Source: Actinomycetota bacterium (GTDB taxonomy: Bacteria > Actinomycetota > Actinomycetes > Propionibacteriales > Nocardioidaceae). From it: 64,000 nt of DNA. Shown here piece by piece: positions 1-7,267 of the stretch. Position 1 is the stretch's first letter, and the number at the start of each line of letters is the position of its first letter. The translations under genes and the position numbers were made by a program. The notes below the pieces were generated by a model that worked only from the letters and a program-made list of their open reading frames with translations, was not told the origin of the DNA and did no database searches. The stretch is taken from contig WLJH01000022.1 of NCBI GenBank assembly GCA_009701885.1, positions 1 through 64,000 on the forward strand, in the 5' to 3' direction.

Positions 1-119
1 ACTTCTTCGTTGGCGAGTGCGACAGCGCCGGCGAGCAGATCGGCGAGCGCGTCGTGCTGTCCATCGGCCGCGACGATCTTGGCGACGAAGGCATACGGAA
101 GTGATGCGGGTGTGGACAT
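1..119 (-). CDS. N-terminal fragment of a putative ABM-type (quinol) monooxygenase
   Basis: Reading leftwards from an ATG at 119, 39 codons are visible before the window edge (MSTPASLPYAFVAKIVAADG and onward). An AAGGAG Shine-Dalgarno lies 8 bases upstream of the ATG. The pattern of a short strand (YAFVAKIVA) followed by a helix beginning with a glycine-aspartate-like turn and a DALADLL segment is how antibiotic-biosynthesis-monooxygenase (ABM) domain proteins begin; these are small dimeric ferredoxin-fold oxygenases. The gene is divergent from the GlxA-type regulator at 227, with about 107 bases between the starts, so it is a plausible target of that regulator. Only the N-terminus is present, so the family call is tentative. 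Confidence 0.5.
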   Translation of the reverse strand, partial: MSTPASLPYAFVAKIVAADGQHDALADLLAGAVALANEE

Positions 120-226
120 GAGGGGTTCTCCTTGAAGTCGGGGTTCTTCGTGGGGCGAGTTCAGCGTATGACGAGCGAGGGCCGGTGGGGAGTGGCGTAT
201 ACGACAGTATTGCTATTGTTCGCGCC

Positions 227-1168
227 ATGCGTATCGGACTGATCGCGATCGACGGCTGCTTCGGTTCGGCTGTCGCGTCGGTCATCGACATCGTGCGGGT
301 GGCCGACGGAGCCCGCGGCGATGTCGACCCGCGGATCGACCCGATCGAACTCGCCATCCTCGGACCGAAACGGCGAGTGACCACGACGGCATCGATGACC
401 CTGTCGGTAGACCACCCGCTGTCGGAGTCCGGAGAGTTCGACGTGGTCGTCGTCCCTGCGCTTGGAACCCTCACGGCCGCCGCTACCAACGACGCCCTCC
501 AGAGCCGAGATGCTCGTTCGGTCATCGCCTCGCTCGGGCGCCTCGACGACGCGACCACCCGGATCGCCGCGGCGTGCACCGGCGTGTTCGCCGTCGCCGA
601 GACCGGACGGATGCATCATCGGCGGGCGACGACCAGCTGGTTCCTGGGGCCGGAGTTCCTGAAGCGCTATCCGACCGTCGCCCTCGATCTCGACACCATG
701 GTCGTGGTCGACGGGAACCTCGTCACCGCCGGCGCCGCGTTCGCCCACATCGACCTCGCGCTCTCACTCGTGCGATCGATCAGCCCCGACCTGGCCCAAC
801 ATGTCGCCAAGCTCCTCATCATCGACGAGCGTCCGTCGCAGGCGGCCTTCGTCGCCTACGAACATCTCCGGCACGAGGACCCGATCGTCGTCGAGTTCGA
901 ACGCTTCGTGCGCGCCCGCCTGGACGAACCGTTCAACGTCGCCTTCGTCGCGCAGTCGCTCGGCACCAGCCGGCGCACCCTCGAACGACGAGTCCGTGCG
1001 GCGCTCAACCTCACTCCGCTCGGCTTCGTCCAACGGCTTCGCATCGAACGAGCTCGGCACCTCTCAGCAACCACGGACCTCACCTCCGCCGAGATCGCGC
1101 TACGGGTCGGCTACGCGAACGCCGAGACTCTGCGCTCCCTCCTGCGCAGGGAGCGACGCCGTTCCTGA
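227..1168 (+). CDS. GlxA-family transcriptional regulator (DJ-1/PfpI sensor + AraC HTH)
   Basis: A 313-residue protein. The N-terminal ~185 residues have the DJ-1/PfpI (class I glutamine amidotransferase-like) layout, starting MRIGLIAIDG and carrying an AACTGVF segment near residue 117 where the nucleophile-elbow cysteine sits. The C-terminal ~90 residues form an AraC-type double helix-turn-helix (FVAQSLGTSRRTLERRV, then IALRVGYANAETLRSLLRRE). Proteins of this architecture usually control nearby small-molecule metabolism genes. The ATG at 227 is chosen over an in-frame GTG at 185 because the fold begins at MRIGLIA. The divergent ABM gene is the obvious candidate target. The C-terminus ends a little short of many homologues, but the second HTH appears complete. 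Confidence 0.85.
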   Translation: MRIGLIAIDGCFGSAVASVIDIVRVADGARGDVDPRIDPIELAILGPKRRVTTTASMTLSVDHPLSESGEFDVVVVPALGTLTAAATNDALQSRDARSVIASLGRLDDATTRIAAACTGVFAVAETGRMHHRRATTSWFLGPEFLKRYPTVALDLDTMVVVDGNLVTAGAAFAHIDLALSLVRSISPDLAQHVAKLLIIDERPSQAAFVAYEHLRHEDPIVVEFERFVRARLDEPFNVAFVAQSLGTSRRTLERRVRAALNLTPLGFVQRLRIERARHLSATTDLTSAEIALRVGYANAETLRSLLRRERRRS

Positions 1169-1450
1169 CCTATCGCCATGCCTGTAGCCGGTGTCCTAGT
1201 GCTCGGTTGGAACCACCTCTCAGCACGTCGCGTCGACGCTCCTGCGTCGCCCCTGGACGACCCACTCGACACGCCCGCAGCACAGGCCATGTGACGTGTC
1301 CCGGCTTCCCGGACGGTCCGGGTTGGGTGGCTGTGATGTCGCTGCGTTCTCGTCGAGGGGGTCAGCAGACTCGATCAGGGTCGATTGGGATGAGACGCGA
1401 AGGCGGTCAGGTCAGGGCGGCCGAAGCCGGCCGGCGGGGTAGCGTCGGTC

Positions 1451-1509
1451 ACGTCGAGGTCTTTCGGATGGATGGCGTAGGAACCTCCATCGTCGGGAGA
1501 CCTCGACGT
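1451..1509. repeat. Inverted repeat, 12-bp arms
   Basis: ACGTCGAGGTCT at 1451-1462 is repeated as its perfect reverse complement at 1498-1509, with 35 bases between. It is not next to a visible gene start. It could be an operator or a remnant of a mobile-element end; no function can be assigned. Confidence 0.5.
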
Positions 1510-1687
1510 CTATCTGCGGACCGACGCGCCCGGCCGACCTACACCCTCATCTGGGAAGAGCCATCAAACAAGACCTTCCCTGTTCACCCAGTGCACACCC
1601 CGCCCGCTCATCGGCATGAGCGTGCACAAGGGAAGTGGCCGCCGAGGAGTGCCGGCGCCTGTAGCTCTCGCCGTGCCCGGGATGCGA

Positions 1688-1716
1688 CGAGGGCTCCGGC
1701 GACGCCGGAGCCCTCG
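1688..1716. terminator. GC-rich hairpin, probable terminator
   Basis: A perfect 13-bp stem (CGAGGGCTCCGGC and its complement) closes a 3-base loop. There is no T-tract, as is common for actinobacterial terminators. It lies between the rightward GlxA gene and the leftward HigA remnant and could serve either strand. Confidence 0.55.
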
Positions 1717-1854
1717 TACTCGAATCTGTTGAGCTCGAGCTCTACGTGCACAAGTGACTACAGGTCGTAGTAGTGATCGACGCCCCCATGCTGAACTGCG
1801 CAAACGCGAGTTCGGCTGGCGCTGGGGCGTCCGTGAGGCCACACGTTGCCGAGT

Positions 1855-2127
1855 TCAGCTCGGGACCAGGGCGGTGACCTTGGCCAGGTCGTCGGCGTGC
1901 AGGTCGCGCTCGACCTCCAGATCGTAGTCGGTCTGGATGTTGATCCAGAACCGGTCGTCGACCCCGAGCGCCTTTGACAGGCGCAGTGCGGTGTCGGTGG
2001 TGATGGCGCGCTTGCCCCGCACGATCTGACTGATCCGTGTCTGGGGGGGGGACCGGTCGCCTGGGCGAGGCGCTACTGGCTGATGCCCAGCCTCGCTAGC
2101 CGCGAGGTCCCGGGCCTGTGCACGCAT
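1855..2127 (-). pseudogene. Decayed HigA-family antitoxin (XRE-type)
   Basis: The 3' half reads cleanly as a HigA antidote (TRISQIVRGKRAITTDTALR, then LGVDDRFWINIQTDYDLEVE). HigA proteins carry an XRE helix-turn-helix, bind DNA and neutralise the RNase HigB. Upstream of TRISQ the expected LGISQYRLAQATG segment is present, but in another reading frame. It is interrupted by a TAG at 2073-2075 where tyrosine is expected, and the frame shifts within a nine-base homopolymer (2043-2051). No HigB-like gene lies beside it. A single open frame across the region does exist, but it scrambles the N-terminal half of the helix-turn-helix, so a functional antitoxin is unlikely. A sequencing slip in the homopolymer would not explain the in-frame stop. 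Confidence 0.65.
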
Positions 2128-2361
2128 CCCCGATCCTCCTGACAGTGGTCGTCGGGGGACAGGTGTGCAGACAGCGTTCGGCCAACGCCAGGGACCGTCG
2201 TCCAAGACGCTGATGTCGCTGGACGAGGACGGTGACGAGGAGCCAGGCGCGGCAGACACGCTCCCGGAGCCCGGAGCTGGCTGAAGGTCGCCCAGGCACT
2301 CCAACGGCCCCGCTCACGGCCAAACACTCACGCGTTGGGCATCCCGGAAGCCGATCGGCTT

Positions 2362-2443
2362 GTGGTCACGCTCCGCGTGACGATCCCGCTGTGGTCACGC
2401 TCCGCGTGACGATCCCGCTGTGGTCACGCTCCGCGTGACGATC
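2362..2443. repeat. Tandem 29-bp repeat, 2.8 copies, each holding a small hairpin
   Basis: Copies start at 2362, 2391 and 2420 and are identical until the last one diverges after 2443. Each contains GTCACG-CTCCG-CGTGAC, a 6-bp stem with a 5-base loop. The array is flanked by near-copies of CGATCGGCTTG on both sides (about 2352 and 2440). There are no spacers between copies, so it is not a CRISPR array. It may be a cluster of protein-binding sites or a slippage-generated satellite. Confidence 0.85.
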
Positions 2444-2548
2444 GGCTTGCGGAACACCTCCGCACGAATCCCTGACGCCCAGGTGAGCGAACGCACCGGT
2501 ACTCGCGGTGCCGCCACGTAGTCACCCCAGCCCAGACGTCGTGGCTCT

Positions 2549-2613
2549 ATGTCTACCGACTAAGTATTGAAAAGTCGTTGAGCCCCGTTGGAAAAGTTCG
2601 CTGCATCTCGACA
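2549..2613. repeat. Left direct repeat flanking the NACHT gene
   Basis: A 24-bp block at 2590-2613 is identical to 5822-5845. The preceding ~40 bases are also related: both begin ATGTCTAC, followed by a similar A-rich stretch, and the spacing to the 24-mer differs by only one base. Together they make an imperfect ~65-bp direct repeat bracketing one gene. Confidence 0.85.
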
Positions 2614-2627
2614 GGTCCTGTCGAGAT
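2605..2627. repeat. Perfect 11-bp-arm palindrome at the left repeat
   Basis: ATCTCGACAGG and its complement flank a single central T at 2616. It overlaps the end of the left direct repeat, and the right repeat lacks the second arm. It also lies just past the 3' end of the leftward NACHT gene, so it may be a transcription terminator or a recombination site. Confidence 0.7.
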
Positions 2628-2693
2628 CAAGCGAAGACCGACGGGTTGGCGCACGGGGGACTTTGACGAATCGCCCCCGATTCGGGCGGCTGG

Positions 2694-5537
2694 TCAGAGT
2701 TCGCGATTGCTGACGGCTAGACGTGGTTCCAGCTCGGCTGCGAGCTGGCGGCGTGCGGCCGTCGTCCGCGCGACCTCGAAGCAGAGTCGGACGACTTCCG
2801 GCTCGGTACGCGCGACCGTTGCTAGGGCGACATCAAGGAGTTCGCAGGCTTCGGGATCCAGTGCAGCTGCCTCAAGATGTTCGCGTTCCTCGGCGGTCAC
2901 GGCACGCGTCGCCACCGCTCGGACAGCGGCCGCCGCCTGAGAGACGATCTCGTGAACGGCGTCGCTCGCGAGGCCGGTGATGACATCGTCAAACTGTTGC
3001 CAGTCGCTGGGCGGGTCGGGCGTGACCGAGCGCCCTTGGACGCGCTTGGCCTCCGCCAGCATTCGTACGTCGGGGCTGGTCGCCGTCTGCTTCGCTGCAT
3101 CTCGGATGTGTGCTTGGAGGGTGTCGGCATTGGTTCGGCTGCTCGTGTCGCCACCGAGCGCTTCGCGGAGATGGTCGCGAACCTGGCAGCGCAGGTCGTC
3201 GTCGACCTCGCTGAGGCGCATAACGAGCGGAACGAGGTCAGGTATCGCCTGAGGTGCTGGGTAGTCCACGACCTTCATCGCCAGTTCCATGAGCTGTTTG
3301 AGGCGCCGTGGACGTGATGCAGCCATGCCATCGTCGAGCATGTCCCAGGCGAGGTAGGGCCCGACGGGAGCGATCGAAGACAACCTGTCGGCGACGCCGT
3401 CGTCGAGGTTCGCCACCAGTTCGAGTAGCGCATCGTGCTGGTGAGCCTGCGGCTCAGCGAACAGGCGGCCGGCCGCGAACAGCCAGGTGTTGCGCCAGTG
3501 CGGGCTCGGGGCGAGGGCTCGCAGCCGATCGAGAACGTTCTCGAGTTCGCCGGTCGTGATGCGTCGAGCAGCCATGAGCTCTTGGAGCGAGCGCACGTCG
3601 AAGCCGTAACCGTCTCCTCGAGGGACAAGCAGGACAAGGCGGTGCGTGGCGGCGCGGACGATCCGTTCGAGGAGCTGTGCGTCCTTGCCCGACGGCGAGT
3701 AGCCCTCGTCGGCCAGAACGTGCCAGGCGATTCCGGAGAGGTCGTCCTCTGACATGAATGCCGTCCCGCCGTCGGCGGATTCACTGCGGCGCTGGAGTTC
3801 GAGGCCGACGCGTTCGTGAAGGTCGAGGACCTGCGGAGCGTGCTCGCGCAAGAGCTCGGCGAATCGTGTGTTCTCTTTGGTCTGCTCGCGCCGAGCGACG
3901 ACGTCGTAGTACCGCCAGAAGAGGCTGAATCGGTCGGGGTCGAAGGGGCCGGCACCTTCGGCGATGATCGACATGATCTGGACCTGGAGCGGAGTGCGAA
4001 GGAGGTGTCGCAACGCGTCGTTGCTGGCCGCCTCCTTCAAGATCCCGTCCACACGCGCGACGCGGGCGAGGTCGTTGCGCAGGCGGATCTCGGTGACGAG
4101 GTGTCCGTAGGCGAGTGCTTCAGCCGTTTGCAGGTCGGTGAGGTCGATGCGGTCAAACTGTTCGGCCGACATCTCGTCGACGTAGCCGGTCGGGCGAGTC
4201 GTCACCAGGACGAACACGTCGGAGTCGTCGGCTTCGGCGTCCGCGACGAACTCGTTCACTGCGGCAATGACCCACTTGCGCACAGCCGGTTCGGAAACCT
4301 CATCGAGCCCGTCGAGTGCCACAAACCACGGCCAGGTGTTCATCCATTCCTTGAGCAGCCACGGCTCGAGCTTGCGGGTGTAGCCCTGCGCAGTGAGGTC
4401 CTCGGCGATCCACGCGAGCAGCGACTGTCGGCCGCCGGTGACGAAACGCTTGGCGAACTCGGCAAGGTCGACCCGCGCCGCCCACCGTCGGTGGCTCGGC
4501 AACTGTCGTTTGAGCAGCCGAAGCTTTTCCTCGGAGCCGCGGATGACGTCGCGATGGTCGTCGCCGAGGTTGTTGGCGTTGGCGAGCATCGCGGCCCTGT
4601 AGGCCTGGACCAAGAAGCGGGTGATGGTCGTTTTGCCGTTGCCGGGCGCGCCGGTCAGAACGATGTGGCGGGGCTTGGGCAGCGTGGCGATCGACGGCTT
4701 GAGCGCGTGCTCTCCTCGGTCAAGGACATACTGCATCGCACGCGCAGGCTCGTTGGTCGAGCGAACGCGGACCGGTAGGTCGACCGCGATCCGATCCAGC
4801 GGGACCCCGCCCCCGTCACCGCCTGCCTCATCGAAGTAGACGTTGCGGTCTCGGACCAGCGAGTTCCGCGCATGGAGCTGCAACGCTGGTTCCAGGTCCT
4901 TGGCGGGGAGGTCGGCGCGCAGCGCGACCAAATCGGCGAGCACGTCGCCGGTGGTGAGGAAACCGTCGTAGGCGCGACGGACACTGTCATGGATGTCGAA
5001 CCAGGAGTCGATCTCGTTCCCGTCGACAACGCGCCACTTCTTGAGTTGCTGCAGACGCTGCCGGCGGGTCTGGCGCTCGATCCGTCCGGGGCCAACGTCG
5101 AGATTGCGGTCATTGAGCTCGGCGAAGAAGCCGGCGATCTTCTCCTCGACGTAGGCGAGGCCTCCGCTCGTGGGGTCGGGTGAGAGTCGTACGTTGGAGA
5201 CGAATACGAGATACTTCGGCACTTGGATTCGGTTCGAGTCCGGGTTGGCCCACTCGTTGAGCTCGTCCCGGATCTGATCCCACAGCCACTGCGCATCGGC
5301 CTTGGTTCCGACTGGTCGTTCCCGGTGTTTGACCTGGAAGACCGTGTAGCCGTCCCAGGCCTCGCCGGGCTTCTCCGAGGTCCCGGACCAGACGACAACC
5401 CCGCGTGCCTCCATGTCGCGGCCGCCGTCCTTGCCGCGACCCAGGCGGCGCACGACAGCGCCGAACTGGGCCACTACGAGTGCTGCGGCGGCATCCTGAA
5501 ATCCCAGCGGACCGAGGCGCTGCAGGTCATAGGTCAC
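2694..5537 (-). CDS. Mrr-like nuclease-NACHT NTPase (candidate NLR-type antiphage defence protein)
   Basis: A 947-residue protein if begun at the GTG at 5537, which has GGAG nine bases upstream. The open frame continues to 5777, but the extra 80 residues are low-complexity. The N-terminal ~180 residues look like a restriction-endonuclease fold, with LGFQDAAAALVVAQFG, then GKDGGRD and FQVKH, matching the D...QxK core of Mrr/PD-(D/E)xK nucleases. A NACHT NTPase follows, with Walker A GAPGNGKTT and Walker B FVALDGLDEV. The C-terminal ~350 residues are helical and probably sense the trigger. Bacterial NACHT and other STAND NTPases with nuclease effectors are known antiphage proteins; this assignment is by architecture only. 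It is a single-gene unit between direct repeats, with no neighbouring partner gene. Confidence 0.8.
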   Translation of the reverse strand: MTYDLQRLGPLGFQDAAAALVVAQFGAVVRRLGRGKDGGRDMEARGVVVWSGTSEKPGEAWDGYTVFQVKHRERPVGTKADAQWLWDQIRDELNEWANPDSNRIQVPKYLVFVSNVRLSPDPTSGGLAYVEEKIAGFFAELNDRNLDVGPGRIERQTRRQRLQQLKKWRVVDGNEIDSWFDIHDSVRRAYDGFLTTGDVLADLVALRADLPAKDLEPALQLHARNSLVRDRNVYFDEAGGDGGGVPLDRIAVDLPVRVRSTNEPARAMQYVLDRGEHALKPSIATLPKPRHIVLTGAPGNGKTTITRFLVQAYRAAMLANANNLGDDHRDVIRGSEEKLRLLKRQLPSHRRWAARVDLAEFAKRFVTGGRQSLLAWIAEDLTAQGYTRKLEPWLLKEWMNTWPWFVALDGLDEVSEPAVRKWVIAAVNEFVADAEADDSDVFVLVTTRPTGYVDEMSAEQFDRIDLTDLQTAEALAYGHLVTEIRLRNDLARVARVDGILKEAASNDALRHLLRTPLQVQIMSIIAEGAGPFDPDRFSLFWRYYDVVARREQTKENTRFAELLREHAPQVLDLHERVGLELQRRSESADGGTAFMSEDDLSGIAWHVLADEGYSPSGKDAQLLERIVRAATHRLVLLVPRGDGYGFDVRSLQELMAARRITTGELENVLDRLRALAPSPHWRNTWLFAAGRLFAEPQAHQHDALLELVANLDDGVADRLSSIAPVGPYLAWDMLDDGMAASRPRRLKQLMELAMKVVDYPAPQAIPDLVPLVMRLSEVDDDLRCQVRDHLREALGGDTSSRTNADTLQAHIRDAAKQTATSPDVRMLAEAKRVQGRSVTPDPPSDWQQFDDVITGLASDAVHEIVSQAAAAVRAVATRAVTAEEREHLEAAALDPEACELLDVALATVARTEPEVVRLCFEVARTTAARRQLAAELEPRLAVSNREL

Positions 5538-5779
5538 GTACACGAGCTCCGTTCTGGTCTCGCTCAACCTAGCCGCTTCCTCCGACACGGCAGGGGGAAC
5601 GACAACTCGGGTTGGGGCATCGCCGACCAGCGCCACGCGCCCCGGGACGAGTTCGCCCGGGAGGCGGCGGCTGTTGGCCCAGCCGGCGCCCCCGGGCGAG
5701 GCACCGGGTGCGATCGCCGAGGAAGCGGGCGAGGGAACCGCCTCCCCTGTGGGCACTCGACGGCGCGCCAAGCGCACGA

Positions 5780-5845
5780 ATGTCTACAAGATCAGGTTTG
5801 AAAGAACCATCAGTCCCGTTTGGAAAAGTTCGCTGCATCTCGACA
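5780..5845. repeat. Right direct repeat flanking the NACHT gene
   Basis: This is the partner of 2549-2613, with the 24-mer GGAAAAGTTCGCTGCATCTC + GACA identical (5822-5845) and the upstream ~40 bases diverged but alignable. It marks the right limit of a ~3.2-kb segment whose only gene is the nuclease-NACHT protein. Confidence 0.85.
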
Positions 5846-5926
5846 CTTGACCTCGCCCGCCAGGGCCTGGCCAGAAACTTCCTGAACTTTCGGGGGACGC
5901 CCTCTGACCTGCGCAAACGCGCGTCC

Positions 5927-5944
5927 CCCCTCAGCGTCCCCCCG
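5927..5944. repeat. 18-bp C-rich block shared in inverse orientation with 29171-29188
   Basis: CCCCTCAGCGTCCCCCCG here is the exact reverse complement of 29171-29188. Both sites are also near a CGCGAAAT/CGCGAGAAAT sequence and further G-runs. One lies ahead of the first rightward element gene and the other lies between the relaxase gene and 29356, so a binding site for an element-encoded protein is plausible. Confidence 0.6.
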
Positions 5945-6033
5945 CGAAATCAGGGGTCTGGGGGGACGGATGCGGGGACGCCCGCTCGCGACCTTTCTGC
6001 CGTGCACAGCCACGGACGAAAGGAGCGAGTGCG

Positions 6034-6987
6034 ATGAGTGTGGGCGACCAGCTCGGCCTCGACGACAACAGCGAACTGCTCGACCAGGCCCGCCAGAAGT
6101 GGCCGGCCTGGGTGGCCACCGATCCGCGCCTCGGCGTGGTCGACAACTTCGACGATCTCCGCTCCTGGCTGCCGACGGTGGACCACGAGGAATCCGACCA
6201 GGTCCTCCTCGCGCTGGCCATGCTGGCCGCCCCCGACGGGGGTGACGACATCGCGGCCGCGGCGGCCCTCGCCAAGTGCCTGCTGCCCGGCGCCTGCCGG
6301 CTCGCCGGCTGGCTGAGCACCCTCCCGCCGCGCGAGGTCTTCCGCGACAGCCAGCCGGTCATGGCGGGCACCTGGTCAGCGGTCGAGCGGGTCGACGAGC
6401 TCGTGGCCTCGCAGCTGTGGATCGAGGTCCGCACGTTCAAGTGGCGCCGACTCCGGAAGGTCGCGGCCAACATCTTGATCAACACCCGCGTCGGCGTGCT
6501 CCGCGAGGTCGGTGACTTCTTCTACGTCTCCCGGGCCGACCGCACCTGGGCGAACACGACCCTCGTCGAGTCCTTCTCGGCCGGCGACCTGACGAGTGCC
6601 GACGGCGGCGCCGGCTACTCGGCCGAGATGCCGACTGAGCGGGTCACCGGCGCGCTGTTCCACCGCCCCGAGATCCTCGCCGACGCCGGACCCGAGCAGG
6701 AGGAGCCCACGGCCACCGAGGAGCTCCTGGAGCTGCTCGCGTGGGCGTGCGACCACCAGGTCATCAGCCCCGCCGACCGGTACCTGCTGCTGTGCCTGGT
6801 CGAGGAGGCCGACCGGGTCGAGACCCGGCGTCTGGCGCGCGGCTACGGCGGCTTGCTCAGCAACGAGGTCTCCAGCCGGGTCGCGCCCCGCATCGGGGTC
6901 TCGGAGGCAACCGTCCGACGCCACGGCTCGCGCACCGTGCGCGCCCTCGCCGCGGCCGCCCCCAGGAAGTTCGGCCATGACGAATGA
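6034..6987 (+). CDS. Sigma-region-4-like DNA-binding protein, candidate element regulator
   Basis: A 317-residue protein beginning at an ATG with AAAGGAG ten bases upstream. The C-terminal ~75 residues resemble sigma-factor region 4: a helical PADRYLLLCLVEEADRVE segment, then VAPRIGVSEATVRRHGSRTV as the helix-turn-helix. The middle (about residues 125-170, LWIEVRTFKWRRLRKVAANI and LINTRVGVLREVG) is basic and helical and could contact core polymerase or DNA, but I do not recognise a canonical region 2. It immediately precedes the main transfer operon, yet is separated from it by a repeated promoter-like element starting only 10 bases past its stop. It is therefore likely transcribed on its own, and its position fits a regulator of the ten-copy element described here. 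Sigma activity is inference. Confidence 0.6.
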   Translation: MSVGDQLGLDDNSELLDQARQKWPAWVATDPRLGVVDNFDDLRSWLPTVDHEESDQVLLALAMLAAPDGGDDIAAAAALAKCLLPGACRLAGWLSTLPPREVFRDSQPVMAGTWSAVERVDELVASQLWIEVRTFKWRRLRKVAANILINTRVGVLREVGDFFYVSRADRTWANTTLVESFSAGDLTSADGGAGYSAEMPTERVTGALFHRPEILADAGPEQEEPTATEELLELLAWACDHQVISPADRYLLLCLVEEADRVETRRLARGYGGLLSNEVSSRVAPRIGVSEATVRRHGSRTVRALAAAAPRKFGHDE

Positions 6988-6996
6988 GCCCGGAAG

Positions 6997-7030
6997 TGAT
7001 CGCTCGAACCGCCCCGCAACACATAGGCGA
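6997..7030 (+). promoter_or_regulatory. Bipartite regulon element, copy 1 (T4SS operon)
   Basis: TGATCG at 6997-7002, then 18 bases, then ACATAGGCGA at 7021-7030. A GGAGG ribosome-binding site follows at once and the ATG at 7049 opens the T4SS operon. Nine further copies have the same or nearly the same spacing. Confidence 0.8.
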
Positions 7031-7048
7031 CTGGAGGTGGTGAAGCCC

Positions 7049-7267
7049 ATGACAAACACCCACGACGGCGAGACCCGAACGCCGGAGCAGGTCGCCGAGC
7101 TGTTCGCGATCGCCGGCCGCGAGCTCGAGGCCATCGAGCAGCTGACCGGCTGCGTCGCCCAGCTGCACGAAGTCCAGGCCGCCAAGGCACAGCTGGCGAC
7201 CCTGACCCCGGCCGAGGTCCGCGCCGCACTCGAGTTCCGCCGCGGCGCCATCGGGGAGGCCCAGTGA
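7049..7267 (+). CDS. Small hypothetical protein opening the T4SS operon
   Basis: A 72-residue acidic, helical protein (starts MTNTHDGETRTPEQVAELFA; contains EAIEQLTGCVAQLHEVQAAK). The ATG at 7049 follows GGAGGTGGTGAAGCCC; a GTG four codons upstream is a less likely alternative. Its stop overlaps the GTG of the next gene (GTGA at 7264-7267), indicating translational coupling. There is no signal peptide or membrane segment and I do not recognise the family. Its place directly after the regulon element suggests a cytoplasmic accessory to transfer. Confidence 0.75.
   Translation: MTNTHDGETRTPEQVAELFAIAGRELEAIEQLTGCVAQLHEVQAAKAQLATLTPAEVRAALEFRRGAIGEAQ
7264..7267 (+). other. GTGA stop/start overlap
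   Basis: The TGA of the small first gene and the GTG of the ParA-like gene share these bases, with GGGGAGG just upstream. This is translational coupling at the head of the T4SS operon and supports the GTG start. Confidence 0.8.

Larger units (their letters stand above)
1169..1854. other. Non-coding stretch between GlxA gene and HigA remnant
   Basis: About 690 bases with no convincing gene: the open frames have no ribosome-binding site, low-complexity arginine/proline composition and no recognisable domain. It contains a 12-bp inverted repeat (1451-1462 and 1498-1509) and a strong hairpin (1688-1716), listed separately. Confidence 0.6.
2134..2693. other. Non-coding stretch with tandem hairpin repeats and left direct repeat
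   Basis: This roughly 560-base stretch has no supportable gene. It holds three tandem 29-bp repeats (2362-2443), the left copy of a direct repeat shared with 5780-5845, and a 23-bp palindrome (2605-2627). Each is described separately. Confidence 0.6.
5538..6033. other. Non-coding stretch: right direct repeat and G-rich repeats
   Basis: About 500 bases without a supportable gene, apart from the possible N-terminal extension of the NACHT gene up to 5777. It contains the right direct repeat (5780-5845). Between 5891 and 5976 there are several G-run/C-run blocks of the type GGGGACGC and GCGTCCCC in alternating orientation. One 18-bp block (5927-5944) recurs as its reverse complement at 29171-29188 near the relaxase gene. 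Confidence 0.6.

Noticed and set aside
185-226. N-terminal extension of the GlxA regulator from GTG 185
   Set aside because: The fold begins at MRIGLIA (ATG 227); the extra 14 residues have no family support.
574-1770. 398-codon frame overlapping the GlxA gene
   Set aside because: It is out of frame with a well-supported gene and Arg-rich without a domain.
2232-2438. Short plus-strand frame through the tandem repeats
   Set aside because: It is antisense to the HigA remnant and made mostly of repeat-derived residues.
2362-2443. Possible CRISPR array
   Set aside because: The 29-bp units abut directly with no spacers, and no cas gene is nearby.
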